The notes: generated by a model from the letters alone, not told the origin. A DNA stretch of 64,000 bases from Pontibacter qinzhouensis (GCF_008017455.1 NZ_VRTY01000025.1:1-64000); one strand, 5' to 3'; counted from the stretch's first letter, positions 27,236-36,110 are shown. Numbers and translations are program-made.

Positions 27236-28031
27236 CGAGTTGCTTCAGTTTTAGCCGCTGCATAAAGTCGTTTTCTGAAAGTGTGTGCAGCATGTCGAGG
27301 AAGTGCAGTTGCAGTGAGCCTGGTCCCGCCGATTTTTCGGCTGCCATTTCGCCTGCTATACCCATTAAGGCCATTGCGGCTGCCGTAGCGAGCAGAGGTT
27401 GCGCTGGCAGTACCGCGCAGCAGGCACCTATTAAAGCTGTGGCGGTGCAGCCCATGCCGGTAATTTTAGCCATAAGCGGGTGCCCGTTGGTAATCGAAAG
27501 GCCTTGTGCCTGTTGCACCAGCAGGTCTTCGGCACCCGAAACGCAGATTACGGCTCCTGTGTTTTTGCTTAGTACAATAGCGGCATCCAGTGCCTCTGTA
27601 CTCTCATTAATGCTGTCTACTCCTTTGGTGCCGGTGCCTTTGCTGGCCAGTGCCAGTATTTCGGAGGCATTACCCCTGACAACCGTTGGCTTATGTTTCA
27701 GAAGTTCTTCCAGCACACGGTCGCGGTAAGGAGTGGCACCTGCGCCTACAGGGTCCAGCACCCACGGCTTTTGCAGTTTCTCGGCTTCTAGCACCGCCCG
27801 CCGCATGCTTTCGACCCAGTACTCGTCAAGCGTACCTATGTTAATGACCAAGGCACTGGCAATACCAGTCATGGCTTCTATTTCGGAGTGGGCATGCGCC
27901 ATAACCGGCGAGGCACCTGCTGCCAGCAAGGCGTTGGCCGTGTTGTTCATAACCACATAATTGGTAATGTTGTGGACCAGTGGCGAAGTAGCTTTTACTG
28001 CCTGTATGGTTTGCCAGAGTATATCCTTCAT
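27222..28031 (-). CDS. thiM: Hydroxyethylthiazole kinase
   Basis: 269 aa ribokinase-like enzyme that phosphorylates hydroxyethylthiazole. PLVHNITNYVVMNNTANALLA (about 17-37; first part shown) and LDPVGAGATPYRD (about 95-107), TVVRGNASEILAL (about 121) and GMGCTATALIGA (about 191-202) with the catalytic Cys are intact. First gene of the operon, 91 bp downstream of a TPP riboswitch core, so expression should fall when thiamin pyrophosphate is plentiful. Confidence 0.95.
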   Translation of the reverse strand: MKDILWQTIQAVKATSPLVHNITNYVVMNNTANALLAAGASPVMAHAHSEIEAMTGIASALVINIGTLDEYWVESMRRAVLEAEKLQKPWVLDPVGAGATPYRDRVLEELLKHKPTVVRGNASEILALASKGTGTKGVDSINESTEALDAAIVLSKNTGAVICVSGAEDLLVQQAQGLSITNGHPLMAKITGMGCTATALIGACCAVLPAQPLLATAAAMALMGIAGEMAAEKSAGPGSLQLHFLDMLHTLSENDFMQRLKLKQLDAAF

Positions 28032-28101
28032 AGCGAGAGGTGGTTAAGTATAACAAATGGCTAAGAGGCTCCGGGAGAAGCAAGAAATGAGAAGAGGAAA
28101 C

Positions 28102-28115
28102 GGCAGGCTACTGCC
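28102..28115 (-). promoter_or_regulatory. Possible expression-platform hairpin of the TPP riboswitch
   Basis: GGCAGTAGCCTGCC forms a 5-bp stem with a 4-nt loop, 7 nt after the aptamer, followed by a pyrimidine-rich stretch TTTCCTCTTCTC. It could be a weak terminator or part of a switching helix. Confidence 0.45.
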
Positions 28116-28122
28116 AATCTCT

Positions 28123-28204
28123 GCTTTTCCCTTCGCCAGCATTACCCGGAGCAGGTTCAAAGGGTATTTTCTCAGTTCCGTAAAAAAGGAACACCCCCAA
28201 AGCC
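28123..28204 (-). promoter_or_regulatory. TPP (THI-element) riboswitch
   Basis: On the minus strand the conserved blocks appear in order: GGGGGTG, CTGAGA, ATACCCTTTGAACCTG, CCGGGTAATGCTGGCGAAGGGA. GCTTT (28200-28204) and AAAGC close stem P1. This aptamer binds thiamin pyrophosphate. It precedes thiM-thiE-thiD-tenA. Confidence 0.95.
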
Positions 28205-28303
28205 AATACAATTATAAGCAATTTAGCTGGTAGATTCCAGTCTTTTTCAGTAGTCGGAACTAGCGGAAGGAGTAGCTGCTCGTTCTAAAAAGAAATAATA
28301 CTC

Positions 28304-28371
28304 AGATTTTAGACGCTAGATGTTAGATACTAGACTCCCCTTTAATTAGTTAAAAGTTAAAAGAAGCACTC
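28304..28371 (-). repeat. Intergenic repeat family C, copy 1
   Basis: Read on the minus strand it contains GCTTCTTTTAACT, then TCTAGTATCTAACATCTA and TCTAAAATCT, matching 60262-60322 in the same order. Confidence 0.6.
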
Positions 28372-28439
28372 ATTAAGAATTCTAAATAAATACTATTTAA
28401 CCATTCAACCATTTAACAATTCAGCAATCAACAACCAGC

Positions 28440-28496
28440 AATTATTCCAATGAAAACGCCCTTCCGAAGCATTTTATCTACGTTCTAGTCAAGGGG
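28440..28496 (-). repeat. 57-bp element, copy R5
   Basis: Head CCCCTTGA at 28496 (first base C instead of A), CTTCGGAAGGGCGTTTTCATT, tail GAATAATT. It is 12 bp after the ABC ATPase stop and co-oriented. Confidence 0.9.
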
Positions 28497-28508
28497 TAGC
28501 CAAGGATA

Positions 28509-30026
28509 TTAGCTTACTACCACACCATTCTGTAGCTGCAGCACCTTGTTTACGCTTTCCGGAATTTCCTGCTGGTAATGCGTCACGTAAATCAGGGTGG
28601 TGTTGCTTTGCTGGCAAATAGCATCTAGTAATTTTTTGAACTGCTCCTGCTGGTGCTTGTCGAGGCCCTGGCAAGGTTCATCGAGGATGAGCAGGGGCGG
28701 GTTTTTGATGAGGGCGCGGGCAAGCAGGCACAGGCGTTGTGTACTAGCCGATACTGCTCTAAGCGGCAGGTGCGCCTCCTGTTCTATTTCCAGGAGCTGC
28801 ATCCAGCGCAAAGCAATGGCCGCATGGTGCTCCTCACTTTTCCTGAAAAGACCTAAGGTATCGTAAAAACCCGACTCCACTACCTCCAGGCAGGTGTTCT
28901 CGTTCGGGAAGTACTGGTACATCTCCGGCGATACAAAGCCAATTTTTTTCCGGATGTCCCAGATGGTTTCGCCGCTTCCTCGTTTGCGGTCGAACAGAGT
29001 CAGTTTCTGGGCATACGATTGTGGGTTATCGCCGTTTATCAGGCTGAGTAACGTTGTTTTGCCTGCCCCGTTGTGGCCCAGCAGCGCCCATCGCTCTCCC
29101 TGCCGTATATGCCAGTTTATGTTGTCTAGCACCAGCTTCTGCGCATATTGTATGTGCACCTGTTCCATCTTCACAATGGTTTCGAAAACCTGAGGCGCAG
29201 TATGCGACAGAAGCGACTGTAGTGCTGCCAGATCAGGAGCAAAAGCGGGTGCCATGTTAACTCGTGCGGGGTCATATTCGGCAATGGGTAGCTGCTCCAC
29301 CAGAGTGCCTTTATCCAGAATGGCTACATGCGTTAAAGCCTCCGGAACTTCTGTAGGTGCAGTTGCCATTATAACAGAAATACCCGAGTCAGCTATTTGC
29401 CTGATTAACTGGTTAAACTCTGCCCGCGTTTGCACATCGAGGCCGGTTAAAGGGTTGTCGAGGAGGAGCAGGCGGGGGTGGCGCAGGAGGGCAGCAGCCA
29501 GCAAAAGCCGTTTGGTTTCGCCATTCGATAGTTTTATCAGTTGTTTGTCGAGTAGCTGCTCCAGCTGAAAGGTGCTGATAACGGTTTCGACCGTCCAACA
29601 GCTCTCTGCCTCTGCCGGAGCCTCAATACCTGCCAGGTAGTTGGCTACAGTGGGGGCATCTTCCGAGTCGGCGGCGTGGTAGCGTTGCTGGTAGTAAAAC
29701 TCCGTTATGTTAGACGACAGGTTTCGGAAGTTATGTTTCTGGGCAACCTCTGCCACCAGGTTATGATGCGTAAACACCTTGCCATGCTGTGGGTATTGCT
29801 GCAGGTATTCTTCGTAGTACACATGCTGCACCGTTCCGCTTACCACATTGTATTTGCCGGCTATGGTTTGCAGCAGGCTGGTTTTGCCAGAGCCGCTCTC
29901 GCCTACCAGCGCCCATTGCTCCCCTTTATTTATCCTGAAACTCAGGTTACGGAACAGCGTGTGGTTCAGGTGTTTTACGGTAATGTTCTGGAGCAAAAGA
30001 ACTGGAGCAGGTGTGGTAGCAGGCAT
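28509..30026 (-). CDS. Tandem ABC ATP-binding protein (ModF-like)
   Basis: 505 aa cytoplasmic protein of two fused ABC ATPase domains (about 1-250 and 280-505) without membrane segments. NBD1 has Walker A GESGSGKTS (about 38), signature LSNGE and Walker B LLLLDNPLTGLD, where Asn replaces the catalytic Glu. NBD2 has Walker A GHNGAGKTT, a degenerate signature VSAST and a normal Walker B LLILDEPCQGLD. So one composite site looks inactive. The layout resembles ModF/PhrA of molybdate loci, but no mod genes are near. Substrate or partner unknown. Confidence 0.82.
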   Translation of the reverse strand: MPATTPAPVLLLQNITVKHLNHTLFRNLSFRINKGEQWALVGESGSGKTSLLQTIAGKYNVVSGTVQHVYYEEYLQQYPQHGKVFTHHNLVAEVAQKHNFRNLSSNITEFYYQQRYHAADSEDAPTVANYLAGIEAPAEAESCWTVETVISTFQLEQLLDKQLIKLSNGETKRLLLAAALLRHPRLLLLDNPLTGLDVQTRAEFNQLIRQIADSGISVIMATAPTEVPEALTHVAILDKGTLVEQLPIAEYDPARVNMAPAFAPDLAALQSLLSHTAPQVFETIVKMEQVHIQYAQKLVLDNINWHIRQGERWALLGHNGAGKTTLLSLINGDNPQSYAQKLTLFDRKRGSGETIWDIRKKIGFVSPEMYQYFPNENTCLEVVESGFYDTLGLFRKSEEHHAAIALRWMQLLEIEQEAHLPLRAVSASTQRLCLLARALIKNPPLLILDEPCQGLDKHQQEQFKKLLDAICQQSNTTLIYVTHYQQEIPESVNKVLQLQNGVVVS

Positions 30027-30212
30027 TTTAACAAAAGACTTTTAAGTGTTGAGAACTTAAAGTTACGGGTTTAAAACGAAATGGCACTCTTCCTGGCACC
30101 ACACCTATAACAGTCTCAGCCCTACCTGGTGCTTGGCTTAATTATGAGTTAGGGCAAGGAAGCTCGCTCGTAAAGAGTCTTCTGCGATGTTCTAAGACAT
30201 CTGTGCAGGGGC

Positions 30213-30983
30213 TTAAATTTCTTGTAGCAGCGGTTCGTTTTTCGGTTCCTGCATAACGCTTCTAACTTTTTTCTGCTTTTCCTGGTTAATGTTGCCCAAC
30301 CCGATGGAGAGCACAAAGTAGAACCTGTTGGTAACAAGTGGCGACTGGCGCAGCAGATCCTGGTTGTTATTTATTTTCCAGTTTTGTTTTTCGAGCGGCA
30401 CCAGGTAGCCGGCCTTCAGGTTCAGCAGGTAAAAGGTCTGGAACGACCAGCCCAGCCCCAGGTCTAGGTTGGCAACAGAAGTTGTAAATTCTTTTGTGTC
30501 GGTGGTAGATTTCAGGTAGTCCTCAAATGTCCAGATTTCCTGCGGCTTTTCCTGGTACAGGTAGTTTAGCCCGGTGCCTTTAAAACCTACGTAAGGGTAG
30601 AGCGAAAACTGGTAATGGCGCAGCAGGTCGTAGCCAACGTTAATGGAGGTGGCACGGTACTCTACCTCGTGCCGCAGCAGGTCGTTATCTTTTTTTCGGG
30701 CCGTTTTGTTAAACGAGAAAGTGGTAATAATTCTGTTGGTGTAGAGCTGCAGGCCATATCTGATAGCTGCTGTTGGCGCTTTAAGGCCAGGGAACCCAAA
30801 CTTGCCCAGTTCCTGGTTCATAGCCGAAGCACTAACAACAGGAAACTCAAGCGGCAATATCAGGTAGCTGCCAAACACAGAATTTTTCGTAGAATCTGCC
30901 GCAAGATTCGCATCTGATTGAGCAAACAACGGAGCTGTGGCAGCTATCAGAAATAGAAAGAGAAATAAAATGGAAGGTTTCAT
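30213..30983 (-). CDS. Exported protein, probable outer-membrane beta-barrel
   Basis: 256 aa. Signal peptide 1-21 (ATAPLFAQS). The body alternates short hydrophobic and aromatic strands (FYFVLSIGLGNINQ, TSINVGYDLL, YPYVGFKGTGLNYLY), as in small barrels. The last 20 residues are polar and Lys/Glu-rich. No family recognised by name. Monocistronic. Confidence 0.65.
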   Translation of the reverse strand: MKPSILFLFLFLIAATAPLFAQSDANLAADSTKNSVFGSYLILPLEFPVVSASAMNQELGKFGFPGLKAPTAAIRYGLQLYTNRIITTFSFNKTARKKDNDLLRHEVEYRATSINVGYDLLRHYQFSLYPYVGFKGTGLNYLYQEKPQEIWTFEDYLKSTTDTKEFTTSVANLDLGLGWSFQTFYLLNLKAGYLVPLEKQNWKINNNQDLLRQSPLVTNRFYFVLSIGLGNINQEKQKKVRSVMQEPKNEPLLQEI

Positions 30984-31124
30984 CCCTCTAAATTACAAAA
31001 AGCTTTGAATTGTCACCTGAAAAATAAGGACATTTAGATGATTTTGTAAAGCCACAGCTCATGTTAGCATGTTTAAGCGTTAAGAAATATTTTTCTGTAC
31101 CTTCCTTTTCTAAAGCTACGCTTC

Positions 31125-31161
31125 CGTGCTGCAGAGCAAAAGTTTTTTGTTCTGCAGCACG
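31125..31161. terminator. Hairpin downstream of the SRPBCC gene
   Basis: CGTGCTGCAGAGCAAAA and TTTTGTTCTGCAGCACG pair with one wobble around a short T-rich loop, 6 bp after the stop. There is no strong T-run beyond the stem on the minus strand, so termination efficiency is unclear. Confidence 0.65.
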
Positions 31162-31167
31162 CTCAGC

Positions 31168-31548
31168 CTAATCTTCGTAAAACTCTATCAGGGAGGCAAA
31201 GAAACTGTGGTTCCAGCCTTCGGTAATGTCTTCAAATGCTTCGTCCGGGATGTTGGTGTGCCGGAGTTCGGCGGAGGTGCCGGATTTGTGTGGGTGCAGC
31301 TTAATGGTGACAACAGACTGCTCTTCCTGGTCTCCAAAATACCATTCCTGCACTACTTTTTTGTTTTCTTCAAACTCCAGGTTTTTGCCCACAATATCGC
31401 CATCAAACAACGAAAACTCAGAGCCCGGCTCTGTCGACATTTCCACTTTGTCACCTGTCCAGAGTTGTATGGTGATGGGGTTGGTAAGGGCGGCATATAC
31501 TTCTTCCGGGGAGGCTGGTATAATGTAATATTTCTTAAAGTCTTTCAT
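31168..31548 (-). CDS. SRPBCC/AHSA1-type START-like domain protein
   Basis: 126 aa single helix-grip domain. YYIIPASPEEVYAALTNP (about 7-24) begins the fold, W in IQLWTGDKVEM follows, and EGWNHSFFASLIEF forms the C-terminal helix. AHSA1-like proteins bind hydrophobic ligands or Hsp90-type chaperones; the ligand here is unknown. It is 29 bp from the VF530 gene, whose transcription starts downstream of it on the same strand. Confidence 0.85.
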   Translation of the reverse strand: MKDFKKYYIIPASPEEVYAALTNPITIQLWTGDKVEMSTEPGSEFSLFDGDIVGKNLEFEENKKVVQEWYFGDQEEQSVVTIKLHPHKSGTSAELRHTNIPDEAFEDITEGWNHSFFASLIEFYED

Positions 31549-31577
31549 GGCGTGTTCTGAAAAAAGAAGCTGGGAGG

Positions 31578-31802
31578 TTAGTTTTTCTTTGTAAATGTTT
31601 TAACGTAGAGCCTTTCTACTTTTTCGCGTGCCCAGGGTGTTTTTCTTAAAAAGGTAAGGCTCGATTTAATAGATGGGTTGTTGTTAAAGCTGTTGATGTT
31701 AATTTTGTAACCAAGTTCATCCCATCCAAAATAATCTACCAGCTGCACCAGCATTTGCTCCAGCGTTATGCCATGCAACGGGTTGTTTTTCTGTTCTTCC
31801 AT
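31578..31802 (-). CDS. VF530 family DNA-binding protein (DUF2132)
   Basis: 74 aa from the ATG at 31802. The longer frame to 31880 adds a basic N-terminus unlike the family. [22 protein letters not shown] and [20 protein letters not shown] are the family hallmarks (about 6-65; shown in part). These small proteins are reported to bind DNA; the physiological role is unclear. Start choice follows the family N-terminus. Confidence 0.88.
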   Translation of the reverse strand: MEEQKNNPLHGITLEQMLVQLVDYFGWDELGYKININSFNNNPSIKSSLTFLRKTPWAREKVERLYVKTFTKKN

Positions 31803-31935
31803 CAGTAGCGTTTGGTTATTTATAGCTGTTCGGCAGAGCTGTGCGTAACGGCTGCGTTTGCCCTTGGAGCAAAGTAACAAAAAACGCCGCTAATTTCAGC
31901 AGTGTGCACCAACGGGAGCCAAGAGTTTTAATATG

Positions 31936-33000
31936 TTAAGGTTCTTCTGTGGGCTGAGAGCTTTCCAGACCTTTGTTAAACGCGCTTATAAAGGCATGCC
32001 GCAGCACATTAAAAATGGTGGCCGACACATCCGCATCCATTTTACTTATATCGCCTTTTATCGGGACTTTAGTGGCTACCTGGTCGCGGGGCTGGTTTTC
32101 TACGGCTTCGGCAAAGAGGCCTGCTATGGCTTCCCAGGCAGCTCTGAAAAAGCCGCCTTCTTTTTTGTCTTTTTTCCAGTTAAGCACTTTTACGTTTTCG
32201 AAGAAGGGTTTCATGTAGCCATCTAATTGCCCGTCGGTCAGGGTTAGTTCGCTGTACATGTCGAGGGTGCCTCGCTCTACATCGAATTTAGCGTAGGCTT
32301 CAATAAAACTATTTACCGCTGTCAGGTCTACTTTGGTTAGCTCCACCTTCAGGTCAAAATCGGGGATCTCTTTCAGGGCATTGGTTTTCATGCTGCCTTT
32401 TAGCTGGCCTCCTCCAATAGAGCGGCCGGAAAAGGTAACGTCGGAAGGTAGTTTTTCGCTTTCTTCTTCTACATTGGCCAGGTTCAGGGCTACCAGCTGC
32501 AGTTGCTCCATGTAGAGGTTTATGTCGGGGCTGGCTCCAAAATCGAGGTAGGCAATGCGGCCCTGGCTTGCCTCAAGCCTGTTAATGGTAATCGGCATCA
32601 GGTCTTTTACCACTTCGGTCCAGTGCTGACGGGTGGGTTCGTTGGCGGTATCGGTTTTGGCTTCTACAATATTCACTTCCGGCTGCAGCATTTGTATTTC
32701 GCTTACTACCTTTCCTTTCAGTAACGAGCGCCACTGCACCGACAGGTCCGTTTTCCTGATGTACAGAAAAGGGTATTTAGGGTTGCCGTTTTCCTCAACC
32801 AGGTGCAGGCCATCTATGGTGTAAGCACCACGGTACAGGTGCAGGTCTATGTCTTCTACATAGCCGGTGTAGCCGGGCAAGTCGTTCAGGGTTTTGTTTA
32901 CATACCGTTTCACGATGCCAGGGAGCGCCAGCCGGAACAGCAGTAGCAGTACCACCACGGCTGCAAGTGTGGCATAGGTTCTTTTATATCGCCTTCTCAT
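31936..33000 (-). CDS. DUF748/AsmA-like membrane-anchored protein
   Basis: 354 aa from the ATG at 33000 (MRRRYKRTY), which places one transmembrane helix at about 12-30 after a basic start, as in the family. The frame extends to 33150 with a less typical N-terminus. The periplasmic part is beta-rich with ITINRLEASQGRIAYLDFGA and a PIKGDISKMDADVSATIFNV C-terminal block. Such proteins belong to the AsmA/DUF748 group linked to envelope lipid homeostasis or transport. The precise role is unknown. Confidence 0.8.
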   Translation of the reverse strand: MRRRYKRTYATLAAVVVLLLLFRLALPGIVKRYVNKTLNDLPGYTGYVEDIDLHLYRGAYTIDGLHLVEENGNPKYPFLYIRKTDLSVQWRSLLKGKVVSEIQMLQPEVNIVEAKTDTANEPTRQHWTEVVKDLMPITINRLEASQGRIAYLDFGASPDINLYMEQLQLVALNLANVEEESEKLPSDVTFSGRSIGGGQLKGSMKTNALKEIPDFDLKVELTKVDLTAVNSFIEAYAKFDVERGTLDMYSELTLTDGQLDGYMKPFFENVKVLNWKKDKKEGGFFRAAWEAIAGLFAEAVENQPRDQVATKVPIKGDISKMDADVSATIFNVLRHAFISAFNKGLESSQPTEEP

Positions 33001-33331
33001 ATATTGTTTTCCTCGTAAACTCACTTTCAGCAAACAGGCTACAGTAGCTGTTTGCCAAAGTTCTGGAATGTATACGGAAAACAGGCGCAGCGTTTGGTAA
33101 AGGAGCATGTGCCGCAAAAGGTATGCACTAGCTTTGTTTAGGAAGAGCAACCCTTACCTTTTCTGAAGAAACCTTGGTTGACCCTTGACTCTTTTTCGCC
33201 TAAAAACCTTCGGAAGGCCATTTTCATTAGCAGAATTGCCTACGGGCCAAGGCTTGGATGGAAAGTGTTGAAGTTGCAGCTAAGCTAAAACATACTCCAA
33301 TAGCACAAGCCACCGAACATCAGTAATATAA
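33001..33331. other. Intergenic region with element R6
   Basis: 331 bp between two minus-strand genes. Besides R6 I see only AT-rich sequence and the remnant upstream extension of the DUF748 frame. Confidence 0.5.
33181..33237 (+). repeat. 57-bp element, copy R6
   Basis: Head ACCCTTGA, CCTTCGGAAGGCCATTTTCATT, tail CAGAATT (one divergent base). Here the element opposes the flanking minus-strand genes. Confidence 0.85.
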
Positions 33332-33877
33332 TTAAGCCCAGCCTTGCCGTGCTTTCAAAGTTGTAATGTGTGCCAGGTGGTGGCGGCAATGCCAGGCATA
33401 CAGGCTCAGTGTCTCGTCTAGGCGCATGTCGCGTTGTTGTTGCGGGTGAGTAAAAGTGGAGGCAAACTGATCGGGCTTAAGCGAGGTAAGCAGGCGTGTC
33501 CAGCGAGCATGCAGCCCGTCGAGGAGGAGCAACGATGGCTCTACAGCCATTGCTTTGGCATCGGGGAGTTCGGCCCAGCGCTCTTCGTAGTAGGGCTTAA
33601 TAGTGGGTTTTTCTTCGGTAAGGGCCAGTTTAAAGCGCATAAAACTATTCAGGTGGCTATCGGCACAATGGTGCACGACCTGTCGGAGTGTCCAGCCGCC
33701 AGGCCGGTAAGGCGTGTCGAGCTGTTCAGCTGTGAGGAGCGCTACTTGCTTTCGCAGTTTATCGGGGAAGAGGGCAATGGTTGCCATGTATTGCTTCAGG
33801 TGTTCCGGTGTAATGGGTTCGGGTTTTTGCCATTTTCCTACAGGATATTTCAGTTGCTCCAGTTGTGCTTCAGTCAT
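33332..33877 (-). CDS. DinB/YfiT-type putative metal-dependent hydrolase or thiol transferase
   Basis: 181 aa four-helix DinB fold. The metal-site histidines are visible in QVVHHCADSH (about 65-74) and WHCRHHLAHI (about 160-169), with YRPGGWTLRQ preceding. It begins with LKYPVGK, as in YfiT/BstA proteins. In Firmicutes BstA-type enzymes conjugate bacillithiol; in this phylum the thiol partner is not established. Monocistronic. Confidence 0.87.
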   Translation of the reverse strand: MTEAQLEQLKYPVGKWQKPEPITPEHLKQYMATIALFPDKLRKQVALLTAEQLDTPYRPGGWTLRQVVHHCADSHLNSFMRFKLALTEEKPTIKPYYEERWAELPDAKAMAVEPSLLLLDGLHARWTRLLTSLKPDQFASTFTHPQQQRDMRLDETLSLYAWHCRHHLAHITTLKARQGWA

Positions 33878-34005
33878 AGGGGGAGGAAAGGTGATTTAGG
33901 TACTACTGACGCACTAAACTAAAAATAATTTGCAGATTATACCAATACCGGTGCTTTGCAGGAGACTTCTTTAGGAAATTTTGAATGAGAGAACAGGAAT
34001 TTTCA

Positions 34006-34063
34006 ACCCTTGGCATTAAAACACGCAAAAGACCTTCGGAAGAGCATTTTCATTAGAATAATT
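34006..34063 (+). repeat. 57-bp family element, copy R7 (58 bp)
   Basis: Head ACCCTTGG, CCTTCGGAAGAGCATTTTCATT, tail GAATAATT followed by GCTGGTTG. It faces R8 tail-to-tail over 183 bp. Confidence 0.85.
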
Positions 34064-34168
34064 GCTGGTTGCTAAATGGTTATTTAATTAGAATTCTGAA
34101 TGAGTGCTTAAGTGAAAGTTAGGAGCTTCGCCAAATTAAAAATTAGAAATGTTGAAAAATGTACTGCA

Positions 34169-34196
34169 ATGACTCGTTCAGAAGCATTTTTTACCG
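34169..34196 (-). repeat. Partial, degenerate copy of the 57-bp element
   Basis: GTTCAGAAGCATTTT and a preceding AATGA match the inner tail portion only; neither end is present. Confidence 0.4.
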
Positions 34197-34246
34197 GTTT
34201 TGTAGATAGGAGTTGCTGATTTGTTATAGCAGCTTTACTTAAGCAG

Positions 34247-34303
34247 AATTATTCTAATGAAAATGCCCTTCCGAAGCAAAAAAGCTGTTTTCAGTTCAAG
34301 GGT
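34247..34303 (-). repeat. 57-bp element, copy R8
   Basis: Head ACCCTTGA at 34303, GCTTCGGAAGGGCATTTTCATT, tail GAATAATT. The head points toward the sulfatase start 112 bp away. Confidence 0.9.
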
Positions 34304-34415
34304 CTGTGAGGGCACCAACTAGTATTGGTTCGCCTAAAACCAGAAAACAGGATAGTGCAGGATGAGGATGTACAAGCAGCAGTTTATATTGTTACCTGAA
34401 ACAAAACTAATCTCT

Positions 34416-36032
34416 ATGTTACGGAAACGCCTGTTTAACCTGTCGCTGATTTTGGTAACCGGGCTACTGCTAAGCCAGACACCGATGAGCCAAAAACCGA
34501 ATATCATCATCATTCTGGCCGATGACATGGGGTTTTCTGACCTGGGCAGTTTCGGATCTGAAATAAATACGCCGAACCTCGATGCCATGGCAAAGGGCGG
34601 CCTCAAAATGACTAATTTTTACAACACCTCCCGCTGCTGCCCCACCAGGGCCTCGTTGCTCACAGGAGTATATCCGCAGCAGGCAGGGGTGGGGCATATG
34701 GTAAACGAGCGGGAGCACCCTTCGTACAGGGGCATGCTGAGCGAAGAATGCGTAACCATTGCCGAAGTGCTGCAGGAGAATGGCTACAGCACCTTCATGA
34801 CCGGCAAGTGGCACCTGAATGCGCGTCCGGAGCAATGGCCGGTAAAGCGAGGCTTCGACCGCTACTTTGGCCTCCTCGATGGCGCCAACAGCTATTTTGA
34901 GAACCGGCCTTACCGCCCCAACCAGAAGCTGACCTATGCCCTCGATAACAAGGAGTATACACCTGGCAAAGGTTTTTATGCCACCGATGCCTACACAGAT
35001 TATGCCATCCAGTTTATAGAAGAGAACAGAGCCAAAGACAAGCCTTTTTTTCTGTACCTGGCTTACACCGCACCGCACTGGCCCTTGCACGCTCTGCCCG
35101 AAGACATTGCCCGTTACAAAGGCAAGTACCTGAAAGGCTGGGATAAGCTGCGGACAGAACGCTTTAAACGCATGCAGGCGCTGGGGGTAATCAGCAAAAA
35201 AGAGCAGCTTTCGCCACGCGATGAGGAAGTGCCCGCCTGGGAATCTTTAACAGAAGAAGAGAAACTGAGATGGGACGATAAAATGGCTGTGTATGCCGCC
35301 ATGGTAGACCGCATGGATCAGAACATAGGCAAGCTGCGGGCGAAGCTGAAGGAGATGGGAGCCGATAAGAATACCATCATCATGTTTCTGTCTGATAACG
35401 GAGGCAGCTATGAGAACATTAATGAACCAGGCTTTACGCAAGAGATTCGGGAAGCAAACAAAAAACTCGCCAGCGACCCTACCTCCTTTACAGCCTACGA
35501 GTTTGAAGGCGCTAACCTGAGCAACACACCCTTCCGGAAGTTTAAGCGCTGGGAGCATGAAGGCGGCATTTCCACTCCGTTTATCGCCTACTACCCTGGT
35601 GTAGTAAAAGCCGGTAAAGTAAACCACCAGCCAGCGCACGTCATCGACCTTATGACTACCAGCCTCGACCTGGCAGGCGCTAACTACCCCGGTACCTATA
35701 GAGGCAACCGCATTAAACCCATGGAAGGCACTAGCCTGGTGCCGCTGCTGAAGGGCCAGAAATGGGCAGGCCATAAAGAGATATTTTTTGAGCACGAAGG
35801 TAACCGGGCCGTGCGGCAAGGCGACTGGAAAATTGTATCGGTGTTTCCGGAGAACACCTGGGCACTTTACAACCTCACCAACGACCGCTCCGAACTCCAC
35901 GACCTGAGCAGCCAACACCCTGAAAAGGTAAAAGAGCTCTCGCAGCTATACGATGCCTGGGCCAAGCATGCCAACGTAGTGCCTTTTGTACAATTGCTGG
36001 AAATGGACAAGCAGAAAAAGCAGAAGCCCTGA
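34416..36032 (+). CDS. Arylsulfatase-type sulfatase
   Basis: 538 aa exported enzyme hydrolysing sulfate esters. The start at 34416 gives a signal peptide (1-20); an earlier in-frame ATG at 34362 adds 18 residues. Metal-binding DD is at 36-37 (ILADDMGFSDLG). The formylglycine motif is C-C-P-T-R at 74-78 (SRCCPTRASLLTG), then TGKWHL (about 129) and SDNGG (about 328). No maturase is in the window. No SusCD pair adjoins it, so it may act on free sulfate esters or scavenge sulfate (inference). Confidence 0.93.
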   Translation: MLRKRLFNLSLILVTGLLLSQTPMSQKPNIIIILADDMGFSDLGSFGSEINTPNLDAMAKGGLKMTNFYNTSRCCPTRASLLTGVYPQQAGVGHMVNEREHPSYRGMLSEECVTIAEVLQENGYSTFMTGKWHLNARPEQWPVKRGFDRYFGLLDGANSYFENRPYRPNQKLTYALDNKEYTPGKGFYATDAYTDYAIQFIEENRAKDKPFFLYLAYTAPHWPLHALPEDIARYKGKYLKGWDKLRTERFKRMQALGVISKKEQLSPRDEEVPAWESLTEEEKLRWDDKMAVYAAMVDRMDQNIGKLRAKLKEMGADKNTIIMFLSDNGGSYENINEPGFTQEIREANKKLASDPTSFTAYEFEGANLSNTPFRKFKRWEHEGGISTPFIAYYPGVVKAGKVNHQPAHVIDLMTTSLDLAGANYPGTYRGNRIKPMEGTSLVPLLKGQKWAGHKEIFFEHEGNRAVRQGDWKIVSVFPENTWALYNLTNDRSELHDLSSQHPEKVKELSQLYDAWAKHANVVPFVQLLEMDKQKKQKP

Positions 36033-36060
36033 TTGCCCGAAAAGCATTACCAAGCACTCA

Positions 36061-36110
36061 GCGGCAGCAGAAACGGTTAAGTATATAGACATAGCCGTTT
36101 CTGCTGCCGC
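36061..36110. terminator. Terminator hairpin after the sulfatase
   Basis: GCGGCAGCAGAAACGG and CCGTTTCTGCTGCCGC form a perfect 16-bp stem with an 18-nt loop, 28 bp after the stop. Only a short T-rich stretch follows. Confidence 0.75.

Larger units (their letters stand above)
28205..28508. other. Intergenic region between the thi operon and the ABC ATPase gene
   Basis: Holds repeat family C (28304-28371), an AT-rich tract with AACCATTTAAC and AATCAACAACCAGC words, and element R5. The thi promoter should lie near 28210-28260; I cannot place it exactly. Confidence 0.6.
33878..34415. other. 538-bp divergent intergenic region
   Basis: Holds a tail-to-tail pair of 57-bp elements (R7 and R8) with a partial copy between them (34169-34196). 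It also has a TTAGAATTCTgAATGAGTGCTT stretch (about 34091-34112) that recurs inverted near 28370-28392. Promoters for the DinB gene and the sulfatase should lie at the edges. Confidence 0.65.
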
